Assembly (NCBI GenBank): GCA_905250075.1
Contig: CAJNOP010000015.1
Coordinates: 927,149 to 991,148, forward strand
Reading direction: 5' to 3'
Length of the DNA: 64,000 nt
Source of the DNA: Rotaria sp. Silwood1
Lineage: Eukaryota; Rotifera; Eurotatoria; Philodinida; Philodinidae
Shown here: positions 14,036 through 25,743 of the stretch, in pieces
Numbering within the stretch: the stretch's first letter is position 1
Layout of the letters: each line of letters starts with the position of its first letter
Translations under genes and position numbers: made by a program
The notes under the pieces: generated by a model
What the model was told of the DNA's origin: nothing
The model's database searches: none
Seen by the model: only the letters and a program-made list of their open reading frames with translations

Positions 14036-15626
14036 TCAACTTTTTTTGTTCATTAACATGTTTTTTTCATCAGCAAAACTAACAACATGAGTTCCTTGTT
14101 TTGTTATTGAAGGAAATGTTGATGATATATTAGATTCTTCCATATGAAATGTTCCTTGTCGAGGTCTTTTCAGGACAGTTTTAGTTAATTCTTTTCTAGA
14201 AGTTGATGTTGATACTTTAAAAAAACAAGAATAAAGTGCATAAAATTCACGTCGAAAACTTCGATTAATATAATTATAAATTACAGGATTAAACCATGCC
14301 GATAATGATGATATCAAATAACAAGGTATAAGCAGAAATCCATAGACAAAGTGAGCTCTATCACGTGTATACATAATTTCCTCACTATGTTCTAAATAAA
14401 GTTGAACAATTGTTAATGGTAACCATGATATAGTAAATAGAGCAGCAATACATATAAGTAATTTTCTACTACGATGAAAACGTCTTTTTGTATGTGATTG
14501 ACTTTGTAAATAATGTTGTTGATCATTTAATGGTAAAGAATTTTTATTACTAAGTTTTTCACGACTTTGAAATGTTTGACGAACATGAGGTAATAAATGA
14601 TTAGATTTATCATCAGTTGATATTGTTGTTGATGATCTATCATTATAATGTGATATATCTTCTTGTTCTGTTATTTCATATGTTAGATTTAATAATTTTG
14701 TTTTCATATGTTGATGTGTATTTGTTGTTGAATAATGAGGTGTTTGATAAGCACACATTCGTTTCATTCGTTTTTTAAGAAAACGACTTATAGAATAACA
14801 ACTTATAGATACAAAAAGAAATGGTACTAAATATTGTACTGTAATAACAAAATAAGAAAATATTCTCATACGTAAACCAGGTTCTAAAACACAATAAAAA
14901 ATTTTTTGCATTTGACATGGTTGTTTTATTTCATAAAAATCTTTTTGTATATTTGTAATATTATTGATTTTTAATGATAATAATGAATAATTATTAAGCA
15001 TATATGGTACAATAATTGGTGGAATAAATTCTTGTAATTCTCGAGACATAAATTCTGGTAATGCAATAAATATAGATACAAGCCAAAGTAAAACTAAGGT
15101 TAAAATTGTACAATGACGATGAAATTTTTGTTTATTTACAATAAAAAACCAGCGTTCAACGGCAATAACAGCAACAGTAAATGTTGATACAAGTGCTGTT
15201 AATGTTGGAGTAAAATTAACTAATTTACAAAGAAACGAACCAAATATCCAATGTTCAAGTAAAGCAGCAGATAATGTCATTGGAATTGAAACACATAAAA
15301 CAATTAAATCATTTAAACCTATGAAATAGAAAAGAATAATTATATAGTTTAGATTTAGAATAATCTTTTAATTTACATAGATTCATTAAAAATGTATTCG
15401 TTATAGAACGTAATTTTCTTTGTTGAAAAAATATAAGACATACACTTATATTACCAAATACACCAAAGCAAAATGGTAATAAATAAATAACATATATAAT
15501 TATTGTAGTTCGAAGAGAAAAACGAAGTTTTACTGTTGGTATACTTGTCGAACTAAATTGATAATCTGGATCATCATTAAAACAACCATGAATAGGATTT
15601 GTTAGATTTAAATTCATATGTGACAT
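14036..15626 (-). CDS. Rhodopsin-like (class A) GPCR, neuropeptide-receptor type
   Basis: Seven-transmembrane receptor, two exons: 15626-15377 and 15318-14036, phase 1 junction, 510 residues. The in-frame ATG at 15626 is preferred; upstream frame is open only through a non-ATG codon and a splice-acceptor-like site. TM1 has GNISVCLIF, TM2 NLCLNDLIVL, TM3 ends in ERW in place of DRY, TM6 carries the SWLP variant of CWxP, and TM7 carries the canonical NPVIYNYI, followed by an FRREF helix-8 start. The N-terminus has Asn-X-Ser/Thr sites (NLTN). The third intracellular loop is long (about 100 residues), Ser/Thr/His rich. The pattern fits peptide receptors, but I cannot assign the ligand. It lies in tandem behind laminin with no functional link seen. 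Confidence 0.85.
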
Positions 15627-15649
15627 TAAATTAGATACGTTAAATCTAA

Positions 15650-18600
15650 AGAAAAAGAGCAAAGACACACACCCTCTGCAAAGTTTGCCTCTTTTTTTTA
15701 CTACGCATCAAAGAATAACTTATATATATATAAATACTAACATTCTTTTCACTTAGCGAAAGGATAATTATAATAAGAATACAGGTCAATATATAATTAA
15801 CTTTGTTACTTTTCTGAATATTTTCCATCTGAAAGAATATTTTCAATGTATTTACGTACTATTTATACTTTATGAAAGAAAAAGATTAATATAATTGTTC
15901 TCAATTCACTTTTTGATTAATTATGAAAATATCTTTATAAGAATTCTATATTTAGGAAAAAAAAAGTCGTTTCTTAATTTTTTTGAGATTGTATTTTCAT
16001 GTTGAATCTGTTGAAAGCGTTTTACATTAATTTCAAGAAATATCATTTTTTCAATTATAAAATAAAATATTTATCATTGACAACTTCAGAAGAATCTTTG
16101 TTTCTTAAATCTATAAATGTATGACGTTTTCACTGACTCATAATTCAATGCTAAGTGTATTCTATTTGTAAAAATAAATCAGATCTTTTTTCTCTCAAAA
16201 TCTGAAGAAATGTCGATTTATGAGTACATATTTACTTTTCTAATTGCATGTAGATACTGTAATCCAATCGGTATGTAGTTTTCAAAATGGCATATCAATT
16301 AAAGTGTTCTGCAGATGATAATTTTATTTCTAACATTTAATGCTACTATTGACACAAAAAGAAATAAAATAGGATAAATTCTCTATCGTTCAAAAATACA
16401 GACAAACGATTATTATATAATTAAATTCGAACGAACAATAGTTTTTACTATCAACTAAGTCTATTCTATAGACATGACGACCTAAAAAATTATCTTATTT
16501 TTCTTTTCTACCATTCTATTTTAAAGATATCCATAAGCATAAATGAAAAATTTTACAATTGATTTACTTACGATACCCTTAATTCATACTACATTAAAAT
16601 ATAAAAATAGAGATTCTTTGGTATAGAATATAAATTTCTAAACTAATAGACAAGAAAATATTACTTGCTCAGAATGGAAAACATTTCAAAGCATTGAAGC
16701 CTATATTCTTTACGCCATAAAAGTCATCTTTCATAGCCAGTGGCACGTCTTACTCTCTAATTATCCTCATTTACTGACTGTATGTATTGCATAGTTTCTT
16801 TTTCTAGAAAGCCTGAGGAACATTTATTATGTCAACATCTAGATTGAGATTTAACTAAAATAAACACACTCGTATGTGCAATTATTAGTTGTCAACAAAT
16901 GTCATTCAAGAACAATGAATAAAACTATATTAAAAACAACTGAAACATTTGATAGATTTACGTCCGATTTGGAATGATAGATCTATCATTATATGAAGAT
17001 TGCTTCTTTATATATCCTCGTTAGCATGAAAAAAAAAAGTTTTAATTTTCTTTATTTTTCTATCTTAATAATTATAATTTTGTAAAAACATGTTCATGAA
17101 CGTGTGTCAACTACTGACAAGACCAAACATCCGTTTCGCACAAGCAATGACAAAAGATGAAAAAAAGAAAGAAACAGAAAGAAAACACATCTGACTATAA
17201 TCTACTTGAAAAACATGAGAAGACAATTGAAAACAAATAACAAGCATCTTCTAACCATATGTTTTGTAATAAGACATGATAAAGGAATTCTTTAGTAGAA
17301 ACTTGACTATATGGAGTTGACCTCTATATCTAATAAGAACACCATATTTATTATAACATCTCATCTTTATAGTTCCATTTAGTGTGTTTATCTTTGTTTT
17401 TATGCTAAACTTTTCTTTTTTGTTATTAAACTACTTGAAGTAAAAATAGTTCTATCTTGATTGTCACTGTTATGTAAACTAGATTTGTCATGTAATCACT
17501 ACATGTAAAGTACTAATTTCTCTAAAAAATTTCCTTTCAATCTAGAAAAAGCATTTTGATTATAACTTACAGTCAATAATCAATCTCTATTTAAGTACTC
17601 ATATGAAATTATGACGTATATAAATATTATGATCGGTCGAAAAGACTTCGCATGAAAATAATCAGTACTCAACTTGACTTTCTTAGCTTAATATAAAATA
17701 CGACATAAACCAAGAAATAGAATTAAAATTCTCAATTATAATGGAAAATTATTATAAGTATTCAAATAATAATAGTAGCCTGACTTTTGAAAATAACAAT
17801 TGAATATCATGAAAAATAATCAAACCATTAACTACACCTTCCTTTTAATTTCATACATCTATACATTAGCTATCGAAATTATTCAACAAGATTTGTGTTT
17901 AAGTTTTTTTTGCTGACTTCAACATTAGAAAAAATCCAAATACTATTTCGAGTCGAGAAGATTCCTATCAACAAAAATATAAGAAAATCAGTTTTTTACA
18001 AGTAAGATCTCCAGAAAACTGAAAACCTTAGTTTTTTAGCAATAATTATACTCAAAATTTAATTTTGTTGAGACATTATAGAATAACAGAGCAAAAAATT
18101 CTGTAGAAAAATGAGAAATATCCGAGTACTCAACTGTGTTTTGCTGAGTTAAATAGCGCAATTTCATTAAAGATATTAAATTGCTTTTTCCATGGAATAT
18201 AGTAGAAAAATGATTTTAGGGTGCCCGTAAAATTATTGTTATATCTTAATTACAAAATGCTGTAGAGAACTAGGAGATGTTTCATTTTAGCATTTTATAC
18301 AATCAAAGTAAGTTACATTTGCACACTATAAGTGCTAAAAGGCTAAATTTTTGGTTTTCTACAAGCTCTATATTAGGAATCGAATAATAATTTTTCACTC
18401 CTTTTCTTCATATAACAAAAATTTCTATCTACTCGGATTACTATTGAGATTCCTTCTAGCATCTAAATCTGTAGAAAGAATTGAAGACAAACCTTGAAAA
18501 ATTCTTTTTATAATTGTTGTATTTAGACACCGACAAAAATGAAGAAATATTAGTACTATTAAACAAAGCAAAAAAGAAAATTTTCTTCTCTTTCTCTCTT

Positions 18601-21600
18601 ACTTTGCGTCTAAATTATTAAAAGTTTTAAATAGTTATCTTAGAAAAAAAAAAAAATCATTTAAACGAAGAAAAATGAAGCAAAGTATATCGTTATTCTA
18701 CTTGTAGGATTACTTTAAGGCTATGAAAAATAATGGATTTTCTCATTTCAACAAAAAATAGACGCATCTTAATAGCGACGTCATTTTCATTATTTATGAA
18801 TAGAATATGAATAATTAACTAGAATACATAAGATCTATATCATTATCAAGCGTCTCAAAATAGTTTTCATTTTGCCCTTCAATTAAAAAAAAGTACAAGG
18901 CACCGCAACTCTTGTTGTGCTCTATGATATCACTTTAGAAGTCAACACAATAGACAATCAACGAATGATGTTTTTTCCTTCTATAACAATTAAAATATGT
19001 CACTAGACATATATTACTAATCTTAGAAAAAACAAAGAAAAAACTCTGCAAAGTGTCTTATAAATTAACACAAAAAGTCAAGTTGAGGTTATTAATGCTC
19101 TTGTTTTTGTACAATTAACAACATTTCTTTTTTTCTTACTTAGCATATAACACTATTTATAAATCTTTTAGAACTAACATACTCTAAAATGATTCTTATA
19201 GTATTGATATAAAAAAAAACTTCTTATTTAATATATTCTAATTTTCTAAAATATAAAAGTAGCGTTTGTAGAAAAGAAAACTAATTAAAAATATTAGTGT
19301 TTATCATTGAAGCTTTACAATTTTTTTGCTGTTAAATACTTAAACATGATTTTGAAGTTCTTTTGGTTTTTTTGGTATATATATATATATAAATCTAGAT
19401 ACTCTCTAATTAATTTTAAAAGCTACCATAACATCCTGAAAATAGCATTTTATTTCCTAGATGTGTAATTGTTTTATTATATATTGAAAAATCTTCATTT
19501 TTTAAAACGACTTAAAATGTTAATGAAATCAATGATCTATTAGCTGACTCGAATTTCTATTACAGGTGAAATTTTTTTTTCTTAAATTATTAGTTTGAAA
19601 ATAAAATACTTGAAATAATTAGAAGTTATCGTTTATAAAATTAGCAAAGTAAACATTACTACGGTACTTTGATAGGTGCTTCTTGATCTTTTCTGTTATC
19701 TATGTTTATATAATACTTTTCATCATATATTATATTTATTCTATTGAAGAAAATACTCTAATATTAAATAAAAATATTTTATAAAGTACAGACAAATGAA
19801 CAAGGAAAACATTACGATTTGTTTCAAAATGATACCTACGTGCTGTTAATGTTTCAATAATAATTTTAATTTAGTTTTGTATCACCTGGCAGCTGCTCCC
19901 CTCGAAACTATTCATTATGGATATCCGACTACAAAAATTGCATCTCTCCTTTTTTGGATGCTGACCGAAGTGCTGTGGGTACCTCAAGATCTAGGTCCGT
20001 ACCTGATCTGATTCGAATCTAAAATTTTAGCTTTTTGGTTGGATCTACTGTCATATTTAGATTTAATTTCAGATCAAATTGCCATTCAGCTTCGAGATTT
20101 AGTAGAGAAGATTCAAAATTTGTAGGACTTTGTAAAATTCGCTGAAGTTTTCTCATTTTTTTATTACTTTATTTTACTTCTATAACTATTCTTATCAATG
20201 GTGCATTTTCTCTATGTCAGCTCTTCAATTTTGCATTGACAAATGATGATTGCTTCCACTTTTTTTCTATTATATACTGTTTATACCACCTAATATATTA
20301 TCATACATTCATCTCTCTTCTATCTATTTATATGAGTATAAGCCTCTTTTGTTAGTTTACAGCCTCCTTGTCTGTGATTACATAGAAGAAACGACGCAAA
20401 TCGGATTCAAATGAAAAAGCTTGTAGTTTTATTTTCTGATGAGTAGAGAAGAATGAATGTCTTTTCTTGATTAATGAATACATCAATTAGAAAAAAAAGA
20501 CGATTCATTACGAAAATAAGTTTACTGAATAATATGAGTTGATGTGTTTTGTATTTGTTTGGTTGTGATGAAAATAAAAACCAGTCTTGTTGATCTTCTA
20601 GCAAGATTTTCTCTGTTAGTTAGAACTAAAAGAATGAATTGTGTTTTTTTTCTGCTTGTTAATTTTAAAACAATTCTATTTTGTTCATATCATCACTTAA
20701 TTGTCAGACGTTTCTTAAATAAAATATCAGCTGCATTCTCATATAATCTGATTGTATCATTCATATTAGAGGCTGCAAACTATTATTTGAAATTCTTTTG
20801 CTAAATGAATCATTTCGTTTGGCTTCAAAGCTTTGATAATGACTTAATGACTAAAAGTCAGAGTAACATTTCAAAATTTCGTGTAAGATATATTCTTCAA
20901 TGATTCAATCGAAAACAAACAAATTATAATTGTGAATTCATTTCTTTGCAATAACTTAATGTTTTTTTTTTTATGTTCTTCCGTTATTCTGATGATGTTT
21001 AGGCAAACCATTATAGGCTTAACAGGTTTAAGCTATCTACAATTTTCTTGCATTACTTAGCAATACTTAGTCATCAATTTATAAAATTGATGTTAAAAGC
21101 TATTTTATTATCGTAATTAAATAGATTAAAAAATAAATAAAACAAAGACCCCATATATTTATAAGAACTCGGTTATGTTGACATAATGCAAAAACATTAG
21201 AGACAAGAATGACTTTTTCTTCTTACCAAACAAAACTATATATTTGTAAAATCTCTACTAATGAGCAACTACTGACTATAAACATTTTTGCATCTCTGAT
21301 GTAACAAACTTCGATCGTATATACTTCTCTTAAGTAAATTTGTTTCTATTCTAAAAGGTTTTAAATTATTCCGATAGTCTTTACAATTGAAAAATTTTAT
21401 TATAAGATTACTATACTCTAATATAAGAACAGCTATGGTTTTTTCTTGATGCAAATACTTGTTGTTAATTCAAGTACATAGGAATTTGTTTATTAATAAA
21501 TACTGATAACCGACATTTTTTCATGAAGGAAAATAATACGGTTAATAAAGTATACAAAAAAACTTTCTTAGCAGAGCTTCTCTAGGGCTGTAATGTGGAA

Positions 21601-22620
21601 TCAATATGTACTTTTTAGCCTTAGTATACCAATACAAAATACATTAAGTGAAAAAATTTCTAGCAGATTATAATTGTTTTTCTAGTATAATCAAGCTTCG
21701 GGGGAACAATCTGTTTCATTTATTTCTGTATTTCGAACAGAATTTTTTTCTATTCCTTGTTGTTATTCATTCTCGTACTTCGTTTTTCTTTATTCAACAT
21801 TATTATTATTCTAACCATTGACTTAACTGATCAATAGCCCTATTGTACATATCCATTATATCTGTAGCAGATCTCATCTCATTTTTATATATCTTGATAA
21901 GCTCAGCTATACTGATGTGAATCATTTTCTAAAGTTATAACTTGATTAGTTCACGTTCTTTTTATGTCGACTATGTGAGAATTCTATCAAACCAATACAA
22001 TACTGACCATCATCTTTGACATCTGAAATATAAATTATTCTATGTACAAAATCAAAAAAAAAACTGTTCGCTTAATACCTGCGAAACTAAAATATGAAAC
22101 ACAACGTAACTGCTCTTGTTAATCACAGAGAGATTTTTCTATTCACTCGATTTGGGGATACATTTCTGCAATATAGGTTTACTCAATCTTACAGAAATAC
22201 AATAAGGAACTACTACATTGTTCATATACTATACCAAGATTTTATTGATATACGGTCTGTGATGAAACAGAAACGTTGCTAAGGATGTCTGTTACGTCTG
22301 TGATAAATCGTTGCTAATATGTCTATATGAGAGCCGAGTGCAAATTTTGAGCCCTATACTTCAACACTCCTTTTAGATTGTATTTCACGAAACTGCACCA
22401 TTTAGAACATTCACAAATGTATTTTAGTCGTTCAAATTTCGAGAAAGATTTTGAAGTATCTAAGTCTTGTTGTTAAAGCTTTCAGAGCCTTTTTATCGTC
22501 ACTAAGAGGCTGTAGGAAAGGAATCTGACTCATGTTGCTCTTGGTAGCTGAGATCGGCAATGAGGACAGACGAATCACAACACTTTAACTTAAAACTTAC
22601 AATTACTACTTTCTTCGAAA
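15650..22620. other. Gene-free AT-rich stretch
   Basis: About 7 kb in which I find no ORF with family features, no splice-phased exon chain and no RNA gene. Only short random ORFs (under 90 codons) with AT-biased composition occur, for example at 20407-20604 and 20544-20804. A TA microsatellite lies near 19380. A somewhat more GC-rich patch at about 19880-20100 could be decayed repeat, unidentified. Confidence 0.5.
22345..22400 (-). repeat. Dispersed repeat, inverted partner of 6575-6630
   Basis: On the minus strand reads CAATCTAAAAGGAGTGTTGA with flanks similar to the copy in the laminin intron. It lies about 230 bp outside the left end of the TA-flanked element, so it is not part of that element's arms. 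Confidence 0.5.
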
Positions 22621-22626
22621 AACATA

Positions 22627-23698
22627 CAGAGTGTCCCAGAAATAACCTAACAGAAAGATCATCGTTTATCTCCACTGTAGTTCAACCAATTGAGCTGACT
22701 TTTTTCTAAATGGTAGAGTTGACTACCAAGTTTTTATTCGCAAAGATAAAGTTTATGAATAATGCTGAAAACCATTGCTATCGACTTCAATATCAAAATT
22801 GAAGCCTTTTCTAGTATGACGAAACAACATATAACGCTTTTTGTGTAGTTATTTCAGTTTTTTCGTAATTTTTGATTTTGAACCATCCAGATCTTCAACT
22901 CTTGCTTTATATGTTCAGTTGGTGAGTTTAGAATATTCATAAGTGTTGGAAATATCCACATTTTTGTATATAGGATTTTTCCCAATGTGACATGTAGGAA
23001 TTTTCCCACTGTGTTATCTTAGTGCATATAGGGATTTTTCTCAATCTATTCTTATATATAAATATTCGTGTTCGTTCTACACTATGTTGTCAGATAGAAC
23101 ATTCATTATCATGTTCTCTAGCTGTTCTTCTTTATGTCTCCTCTTCTTTTCTTCTTTTTCAATTTGTCATCATAATCGAGACATCACAATAAACAGAACT
23201 CACATAAACTACAAATCTACATTATAAATATTCGTTCGGATCTTTTAAATAAAAAGAAGTGCAACAACGTAAAACTCGACGACTGCGAAGACTATGAAAT
23301 CGTTTGTCTCTTGTAGTCAAGCAGTTATCAATGTTTTTATGGTACTGGAAACAAATTTGTTTGTAGAAATGTATCGTGGACTATTTTTTTTCGAAAAATG
23401 TTTAGAAGAAGGTTTATAGAGCAAGAATGAAAGATTTGTCTAGCTTAAACTTGAAAACTACGACAATAATTAAAGTAGCTAAGTAAAAAATGTCGTATAT
23501 TGTTTTACCATATCGGAAAAGGCTTCAGTTTGGTATTGAAGACGATAGTAATGGTTTTCAACATCATTCGCAAACTTTATCTTTGAAAATAAAAACTTAG
23601 TAGCCTTCTCTATCATCAGAAAAGAACCAGCTCAATTGGGTGGACTACAATGGAGATAAAAGATTTTCTTATTGGTAGGTTATTTCTGGGACACCCTG
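22627..23698. mobile_element. TA-flanked inverted-repeat DNA element, Tc1/mariner-like, non-autonomous
   Basis: The ends are mirror images: left CAGAGTGTCCCAGAAATAAC (22627) and right, reverse-complemented, CAGGGTGTCCCAGAAATAAC (ending 23698). Both ends abut TA (22625-22626 and 23699-23700), the target duplication of Tc1/mariner-type elements. Inverted similarity continues inward for about 300 bp per arm with substantial divergence (left arm to about 22935, right arm from about 23395). No transposase ORF is present, so it is non-autonomous. The loop includes an LTR-like segment (22944-23221). Family assignment rests on TIR sequence style and TA flanks only. Confidence 0.75.
22944..23221 (+). 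mobile_element. Possible solo LTR nested in the TIR element
   Basis: A 278-bp segment between the two inverted arms starts TGTTGG and ends CTACA (TG...CA), has a TATATAAATA box near 23050 and an AATAAA at about 23189, the order expected of an LTR (U3, TATA, R, polyadenylation signal). No convincing 4-6 bp target duplication is visible and no internal retrotransposon domains adjoin it. Could also be native loop sequence of the host element. Confidence 0.35.
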
Positions 23699-23700
23699 TA

Positions 23701-24755
23701 ATAATACAGAGCTTAATTTCTAACGCTTAGAATAACCTGATGAAAATTGACGAAATTCGATGTCCATTTTACTATATAGCATAATTAATCGACTTTTCTG
23801 AGTGAAGAATTGAAATTGTTCATTAAAAATGGTGATAAACAAATTTATATACACAAAAATCAATATTATGGTATGCCTATTACCAGCAGTTATTTCAAAA
23901 AAAAAAAGAATTAAGATATTGTGATGCAGTCGTTCTTATTCAGAATTAATTGTGACTTACAAAAATAATTCATTATTTAGAGTTTATTATTGCTCATGCA
24001 TGCAAGAAAGAGAAAATAGACAAAAGAATATATCAATTCACGGATGTCATTGAATGCAAAGGTTTCGAACAGAAACTTGAAATTATTTAATTATCAAATA
24101 TTCGTGAACGTCTTGCTATATATATACACCATCCACGAAAAAAGACAAACAATATTTTATTGGCATACCGTTGTGTTGTTCACATTCTCGATTCAAACTA
24201 AATACTAGATAAAAAGCATTCAAAGCCTGATTTATCTAGTCGTTAGCATGAACCAAAACAACAGAGTGAGACACTTAAAGTAACTTTCAGAGACGAGTGA
24301 ACTGAATCTTTTCCCACACGTAAATCGATAAAAAATAGTAGGTGTTTGAATAAATAGATATCACATGCAGTTTCATTATCATATAATCATTTACTCCTTT
24401 GCGATTATTTAAAAAAAAAACTTCATCTTTTATTGGAAATTGTTGCAGAATCGTGTTTTCAGAATGAAAATAAATTCGAAAAAATAATTCTGGAAAATAA
24501 CCCAATTTTTATCTGTCATAACAGAAAATCGACTTTATGTCAGCAGTGAAAGCTGTATGAAACTTTTCAATGTAAGTTCTTGCTTAGTTAATAGTCATGA
24601 AAAAGAGCTAAGACTATATTTAGTCCATCATGACAGCAATGTGCATTGACGAGATAATAATGACGATCATATTTATATTATAACGAGATATCAAACAAAA
24701 CTCAAAATATTTTTAAAAAACAGTTAATAGATTATTATGAATGAATGTTTCGAGA
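23701..24755. other. Gene-free spacer 3' of the GH16-like gene
   Basis: No gene seen on either strand between the TIR element and the GH16-like gene terminator region. Short ORFs only (24287-24505), without recognisable features. Confidence 0.45.
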
Positions 24756-24761
24756 TTTATT
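24756..24761 (-). terminator. Polyadenylation signal AATAAA for the GH16-like gene
   Basis: AATAAA on the minus strand, about 86 bp downstream of the stop codon at 24847. Confidence 0.5.
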
Positions 24762-24846
24762 GAAAAATAAAAATAGAAAGAGAAAACATTAATGATATAT
24801 TTTTTAGAAATCAGTCATTTAAACTATATGTATCACTAGTAAACCA

Positions 24847-25715
24847 CTATGCTTTGGTATACTTGAAGTCATGAATAACTATTTCCACCGTTTGACCATT
24901 CATTGGTGGTTTACCTTGGAAGAGCCATAAGTTCATATGCAGAGGAGCACTAGTATAAGGAATTGATGGTGCGAATTCTGTTGGTGTTTGGTATGAATAA
25001 AACCTATTTTCAGTTGGTGAAGTCATAAAACCATGTTGACCTAGGAAAGAAACCTTATCAGAGGTCCAAGTAAATTGATGAGTCGTGTAAGTTCCTTGCA
25101 AAGATATACGTGTGCCATTAGATACTGGTTGAGCAATACCCAATGTATGTGGATAGACTGTATAAAAATAATTCGATGCTACTAATTCTGTTCGACCCCA
25201 TTTAGCTACTTCAATATCAATTTCATTCGTACCATCATCACCTCCATAAGTAAACAGACCCAACACTACCCTAGGGTCAAATTTATCAATGGCTCCTTCT
25301 ACAAACCATCGAAAAGTGCCAAAACCAAATTTTACATTGGTATATAATTCAGCACATGTCCATCCACCTTTTCTACCTGAATAACTAAGTTTCAAATGAA
25401 GTTTACCATTGTCATCGACCCAAACATTATTTGAATTCCAATTGTTTGGACCTTTGATAAAAAGAAACATATAAGAATGTTTTTATGCTACATTGGTTAA
25501 GTCTATAGTTACCGGGTCCACTATTTTGATCGTCACGCAGGAACCATTGATATCCTGCCCAGGTAATTGATTTTTGAGCATTTATACTGCAGACTATAAT
25601 ATAAAAGAGAAGATCGTTTGATTATATGTGACAAACGATAATGTCATAAACAACAAACACATACCTAGAGTTAATAAAAAACTGCCGCAATTGTTGATAT
25701 TGTTCGCATCTTCAT
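24847..25715 (-). CDS. Secreted glycoside hydrolase family 16-like protein, bacterial type; signal exon one base out of frame
   Basis: Concanavalin-A-like jellyroll protein of the GH16 superfamily (beta-glucan or related polysaccharide hydrolases). Exons: 25715-25665, 25593-25513, 25451-24847. The mature part begins INAQKSITWAGYQW and includes GPGPNNWNSNNVWVD, YSGRKGGWTCAELYT, FGFGTFRW, VVLGLFTYGGDD and the catalytic-type EIDIE (E-x-D-x-E, nucleophile and acid/base glutamates), then HQFTWT and a C-terminal LHMNLWLFQG...IHDFKY. Length (about 250 residues) is that of a single GH16 domain. Layout resembles bacterial GH16 proteins, so horizontal origin is plausible; the introns argue it is resident, not contamination. 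Exon 1 starts MKMRTISTIAAVF, a good signal peptide, but needs one more T in the 6-T run at 25676-25681 to join exon 2 in phase; as written it stops. Either an assembly error or a young pseudogene. Substrate unknown. Confidence 0.8.
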
Positions 25716-25743
25716 GAGAATATCTTATCTTTTAATGATGTCC

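Noticed and set aside
20407-20804. Overlapping ORFs of 65 and 86 codons on opposite strands
   Set aside because: Hydrophobic AT-biased translations without motifs, start context or splice partners.
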